Assembly (NCBI RefSeq): GCF_022352055.1 | Contig: NZ_JAKRWM010000001.1 | Location: 310,001 to 374,000 of the forward strand | Direction of reading: 5' to 3' | DNA length: 64,000 nt | Source of the DNA: Cohnella mopanensis | GTDB lineage: Bacteria > Bacillota > Bacilli > Paenibacillales > Paenibacillaceae | Shown: one piece after another, positions 61,260 through 64,000 of the stretch | Position numbering within the stretch: position 1 is the first letter of the stretch | Layout of the letters: every line of letters starts with the position of its first letter | Notes under the pieces: generated by a model | The model's input: only the letters and a program-made list of their open reading frames with translations | The model's database searches: none | Told to the model about the DNA's origin: nothing | Translations under genes and position numbers: made by a program

Positions 61260-61300
61260 AGAGGCTAATCCACAAGTTGGATTAGCCTCTTATTGATGTC
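61260..61300. terminator. Terminator between fur and the first gpx gene
   Basis: AGAGGCTAATCCA pairs with TGGATTAGCCTCT over thirteen bases, loop CAAGT; T-rich sequence follows on the plus strand. Confidence 0.85.
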
Positions 61301-61321
61301 TTTTTTTATTTGTTGCGAGCT

Positions 61322-61807
61322 CTATTTTTGCTGCAGTAATTTCTGGATTTGGCTTTCGATTTTCTCGGGAGTAACGGTAGGAGAGAACCGTTTGACGACT
61401 TTACCGTTCCGATCGACGAGAAACTTGGTGAAATTCCACTTAATGCTTTTTAAGCCCAGGAAACCAGGGGCAGACTTAGTGAGATGCTGATACAGCGGAT
61501 GAATGTTGCTGCCTTTGACATCGATCTTGGCATAGAGCGGGAACGTAACTCCGTGGTTAATCTGGCAATGCTCCGCGATAGAATCGCCTTCTAATGGTTC
61601 TTGATTGGCAAATTGATTGCTAGGAAATCCAAGGACGGCTAAGCCTTGCTTGGCATAAGTTTCATGCAGGCGTTGCAAGCCTTTGAATTGCGGGGCAAAG
61701 CCGCATTTGCTAGCCGTATTCACGATTAGCATCACCTTGCCTTCGTAATTGCTAAGCTGTATCTGCTCACCGCGCGGTGATTTGACTTGAATATCATATA
61801 GTGTCAT
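61322..61807 (-). CDS. Glutathione peroxidase-like thiol peroxidase, copy 1
   Basis: 161 residues from ATG 61807, preceded by CTAGGAGGCG; the longer open frame reaching 62014 has no further start signal. Peroxidatic Cys35 (NTASKCGFAPQ), Gln69, WNFTKFL, and a possible resolving Cys81 (EHCQINHG). The middle Cys found in most relatives (FPCNQF) is Ser63 here (FPSNQF), unlike in copy 2. It reduces organic peroxides, probably with thioredoxin. Divergent from ohrR with operators in between. Confidence 0.9.
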   Translation of the reverse strand: MTLYDIQVKSPRGEQIQLSNYEGKVMLIVNTASKCGFAPQFKGLQRLHETYAKQGLAVLGFPSNQFANQEPLEGDSIAEHCQINHGVTFPLYAKIDVKGSNIHPLYQHLTKSAPGFLGLKSIKWNFTKFLVDRNGKVVKRFSPTVTPEKIESQIQKLLQQK

Positions 61808-61839
61808 AGCTAAACGCCTCCTAGGATAATTACGATAAA

Positions 61840-61944
61840 TATATATCAACAAATTCAATTGTATACAATCTAAATGCTTGAAGTCAAGCCTTTGACACTG
61901 CAATTTACGAGTGTTATAGTAATACCGATTCAATTGCATGCAAT
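61840..61944. promoter_or_regulatory. Divergent gpx-ohrR promoters with two OhrR-type operators
   Basis: Rightward promoter for ohrR: TTGACA (61892-61897), 17 bases, TATAGT (61915-61920). Leftward promoter for gpx: TTGTAT (61868-61863), 17 bases, TATATA (61845-61840). Two 12-base palindromes, ATTGTATACAAT (61858-61869) and ATTGCATGCAAT (61933-61944), lie on the -35 box of gpx and just behind the start point of ohrR. They resemble the AT-rich inverted repeats bound by OhrR of Bacillus. Confidence 0.75.
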
Positions 61945-61982
61945 TTATTTGAGCGAGCTTGTTCGAAGATAGGGGGGTGCAA

Positions 61983-62432
61983 ATGGATATCCGTTCGACA
62001 TTGAAATTGGACAATCAGCTCTGTTTCGCGGTGTATGCTTGCTCCCGTGAAATCACAAAATTGTATCAGCCTCTCCTACGGGAGCTAGGGTTAACCTATA
62101 CGCAGTATATTACGATGCTTGCGTTGTGGGAGGAAGACCATGTATCGGTCAAACATCTGGGGCAGCGATTATATTTGGACTCGGGCACGTTAACGCCATT
62201 GTTGAAGAAGCTGGAGCATTTGCAGTTGATTACCCGCGAGAGGGATAAGCAAGATGAACGAAGCGTCATTATTGCTTTGACCGAGCAAGGCGTTCAATTA
62301 CAAGAACGTGCCCTGAACATTCCCGAGAAGCTGTTCTGTCAGGTTGGCGTTCCGACTCGACAATTGGACGCGCTGAGAACGCAATTAACGGAAATTATGA
62401 ACAAAGTACAGCTGATTCCGCAAAATCCATAA
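61983..62432 (+). CDS. ohrR: Organic peroxide sensor, OhrR (MarR family)
   Basis: 149 residues from ATG 61983, behind GGGGGGTG. The peroxide-sensing Cys14 stands in LDNQLCFAVYACSREI, the place of Cys15 in Bacillus OhrR. Winged helix with VSVKHLGQRLYLDSGTLTPL and the wing ITRERDKQDERSVIIALT. Oxidation of the cysteine releases the DNA. The usual ohrA partner is absent; two glutathione peroxidase genes flank the regulator instead and are likely its targets. Confidence 0.92.
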   Translation: MDIRSTLKLDNQLCFAVYACSREITKLYQPLLRELGLTYTQYITMLALWEEDHVSVKHLGQRLYLDSGTLTPLLKKLEHLQLITRERDKQDERSVIIALTEQGVQLQERALNIPEKLFCQVGVPTRQLDALRTQLTEIMNKVQLIPQNP

Positions 62433-62459
62433 AACATGCCCTTTAGGAGGCCAACAGTA

Positions 62460-62927
62460 ATGTCCATTTATTCATATTCAACACGTAAAGCGAACGGCGA
62501 GTCCGTAAGTCTAGAGCAATACGAGGGTAAAGTATTACTGATCGTCAATACGGCAAGCGAGTGCGGATTTACGCCGCAATACACGGATTTGCAAGGCTTG
62601 TACGATACTTACGGAGACCAAGGATTCGTCGTACTCGGATTTCCTTGCAACCAATTCGGAGGGCAAGAGCCTGGCACGGCTGCGGAAGTGGAATCGTTCT
62701 GCAGTTTGAACTTCGGAGTTAACTTTCCCCTCTTCGAGAAAGTAGAAGTGAAAGGCCCGGGCGCGGATCCGCTCTTCAACTATTTAACGGAACAGACGGG
62801 CGGAGAGATCAAGTGGAATTTCACGAAATTTCTAGTCGACCGCCAAGGCCGAGTCTTACAACAGTTTGATTCATCGGTCAAACCGTTAGAAATCGGACAG
62901 GACATCGAGAAATTGCTCGCGGAATAA
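62460..62927 (+). CDS. Glutathione peroxidase-like thiol peroxidase, copy 2
   Basis: 155 residues from ATG 62460 (TTAGGAGG upstream). Cys35 (NTASECGFTPQ), Cys63 (FPCNQFGGQEPG), Gln69, Cys81 (FCSLNFGV) and WNFTKFL are all present. It is only moderately similar to copy 1 and not a recent duplicate. It follows ohrR by 27 bases in the same direction, so the two form an operon that the regulator should control itself. Confidence 0.92.
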   Translation: MSIYSYSTRKANGESVSLEQYEGKVLLIVNTASECGFTPQYTDLQGLYDTYGDQGFVVLGFPCNQFGGQEPGTAAEVESFCSLNFGVNFPLFEKVEVKGPGADPLFNYLTEQTGGEIKWNFTKFLVDRQGRVLQQFDSSVKPLEIGQDIEKLLAE

Positions 62928-62937
62928 CTAAGCAAAG

Positions 62938-62960
62938 AAGGGAGGCCTCTGGCCTCCCTT
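62938..62960. terminator. Terminator shared by convergent genes
   Basis: AAGGGAGGCC pairs with GGCCTCCCTT, loop TCT; perfect stem of ten, touching the stop codon of the minus-strand gene. Confidence 0.85.
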
Positions 62961-64000
62961 TAACGATTGATCTGTTCAAGCCATTGTTGAAGGGCAGGAG
63001 ATGGGGCAATGCCGTACTCCTCCTGGAGCATGGAACATAACTGTTCGAATTTTTTGTTGACCAAATGAAGATCCCCGTTATTGGCATGAAGCTTCATGGA
63101 GAGGACATAAATCTCTTCGAGGAACGGAAACCTCTTCTCGATCATTTCATATAGCTTAAGCGCTTCTTTATCATCCCCGGCTTGTTGGTATAACCCGCCG
63201 ACTTCGATGGCGTGGCCATACCAAATATCGCGTAATCTCTGCTTCTCGTTCTCCGCCCACAAATACTCGTGCTCATGTAAGTAATCGCCCTTGTTGTCTT
63301 CAAGCCATTGAATATGCTGAGGTGCCGTCTCCAATGTCAATTCAGGCAACCTCTCGCGAGCGTTCTCCCATTCTTGAACGTCGTATACGTTGTTGCCCAT
63401 ATCCAAGTAATAATCGCTGCCGCTATTGGTGAGCCGAATCGTGATTCCTGCGCTCTCAAGCGATTTGCGGAGCTGATAAATCGTCGTATATAGCTGAGTG
63501 TACGCTTTCTTATACTCCGTATCCGGCCACATGAGATCGAGAAGAATATCTTTCCGGACGGGCTGATTTCTCTTATAGACCAAATAAGCGAACAGTTCTT
63601 TGGTACGTACGGTACGCCAAGCAAACGGTTCGGATTTGCCATATTCGAGATGAAGCTTCTGAAAACAGTTTACGGTAGTGATGGTAAGTTCCGATGCATC
63701 TTCAGCCAGGTTAGGTTGAACTTGCATAAGCCTTATAATCGTCTGTTGCAATCGTTCCGAATTGATCGGCTTGAGGATATAGTCAAGAGCGGCCAATTCG
63801 AAGGCTTTCACGGCATACTCGGCATACGCTGTAACGAAAACGATATTGATCGAGGGATCTATTTTCTGAATTCGCTCGGCAGCTTCAATTCCCGAAATTT
63901 CCGGCATATCGATATCCAAGAACACGACATCGGGTTTTACGCTATGGAGTTGTTCTAACGCATCGCTAGCCAAGCGATAGGTGCCTGCAATCTCTATGCC
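62960..64000 (-). CDS. Response regulator with BTAD domain (5' end outside window)
   Basis: The frame stays open to the last base of the window, so the first residues of the receiver are missing. Receiver remnants: phospho-acceptor in VVFLDIDMPEISG, the VFVTAYAEYAVKAF strand and the Lys in DYILKPINS. A winged helix of the SARP/OmpR type follows (WRTVRTKELFAYLVYKRNQP, TQLYTTIYQLRKSLE), then a bacterial transcriptional activator domain of TPR-like helices (EKQRLRDIWYGHAIEVGGLY to the end). Such regulators in Paenibacillaceae usually pair with a membrane histidine kinase, which would lie to the right. Confidence 0.88.
   Translation of the reverse strand, partial: GIEIAGTYRLASDALEQLHSVKPDVVFLDIDMPEISGIEAAERIQKIDPSINIVFVTAYAEYAVKAFELAALDYILKPINSERLQQTIIRLMQVQPNLAEDASELTITTVNCFQKLHLEYGKSEPFAWRTVRTKELFAYLVYKRNQPVRKDILLDLMWPDTEYKKAYTQLYTTIYQLRKSLESAGITIRLTNSGSDYYLDMGNNVYDVQEWENARERLPELTLETAPQHIQWLEDNKGDYLHEHEYLWAENEKQRLRDIWYGHAIEVGGLYQQAGDDKEALKLYEMIEKRFPFLEEIYVLSMKLHANNGDLHLVNKKFEQLCSMLQEEYGIAPSPALQQWLEQINR

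Noticed and set aside
1-64000. tRNA or rRNA genes
   Set aside because: No cloverleaf-like or rRNA-like segment was recognised in the gaps; the prophage uses a protein gene and not a tRNA as attachment site.

Overview
The window looks like chromosomal DNA of a spore-forming Firmicute of the family Paenibacillaceae, most likely Cohnella or Paenibacillus. The evidence is the downstream series bkd operon, lipB, prli42, M20 peptidase, mciZ, nudF, endoQ, spoIIM and fur (the Bacillales backbone that follows spo0A), together with a large xyloglucanase/alpha-xylosidase locus with LplB/YtcP-type transporters and YesM/YesN regulators. The assignment rests on gene content and protein appearance, not on a 16S gene.

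From 1 to about 23.5 kb is the right-hand part of a contractile-tailed (PBSX-like) prophage. In order it holds a replication-type winged-helix gene (cut by the left edge), terminase small and large subunits, SPP1-type portal, minor capsid protein, scaffold, SU10-type major capsid protein, connectors, sheath, tube, a tail chaperone pair joined by a clear -1 frameshift site, tape measure, LysM/hub/baseplate genes, fibre, holin, glucosaminidase, an AT-rich lipoprotein cassette between two related terminators, and a convergent tyrosine integrase. Three genes (1598-1900, 3823-4215, 21588-22070) look like later additions.

The most striking point is the right end. Directly behind the integrase lies a 56-codon fragment that reads as the extreme C-terminus of Spo0A, the sporulation master regulator, followed by its own strong terminator. 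The prophage has therefore recombined inside spo0A. Either the lysogen's Spo0A is broken and restored only by excision (compare skin in sigK), or the phage supplies a replacement 3' end at its left junction, outside this window. Downstream is a palindromic set of four 20-bp intergenic repeats.

From 24.2 to 40.7 kb is a putative xyloglucan utilisation locus: two permeases, two substrate-binding lipoproteins, a YesM/YesN two-component system, a GH74 xyloglucanase with X2 and CBM3 modules, a GH31 alpha-xylosidase on the other strand and a divergent AraC regulator. The GH74 gene carries an in-frame TGA that separates the catalytic part from three of its four X2 modules and the CBM3. From 40.7 to 50.5 kb come a PrsA-like foldase, a VanR/VanS-like pair next to a D,D-carboxypeptidase, a secreted PKD protein, a DUF2627 protein, and an MBOAT/DHHW pair likely to acylate a polysaccharide. 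From 50.6 to 64 kb lie lpd-bkdAA-bkdAB-bkdB, lipB, the 31-codon prli42, an M20 peptidase, an mciZ-like gene that may be frameshifted, nudF, endoQ, spoIIM, fur, an ohrR regulator between two glutathione peroxidases with two palindromic operators, and a response regulator with a BTAD domain cut by the right edge.
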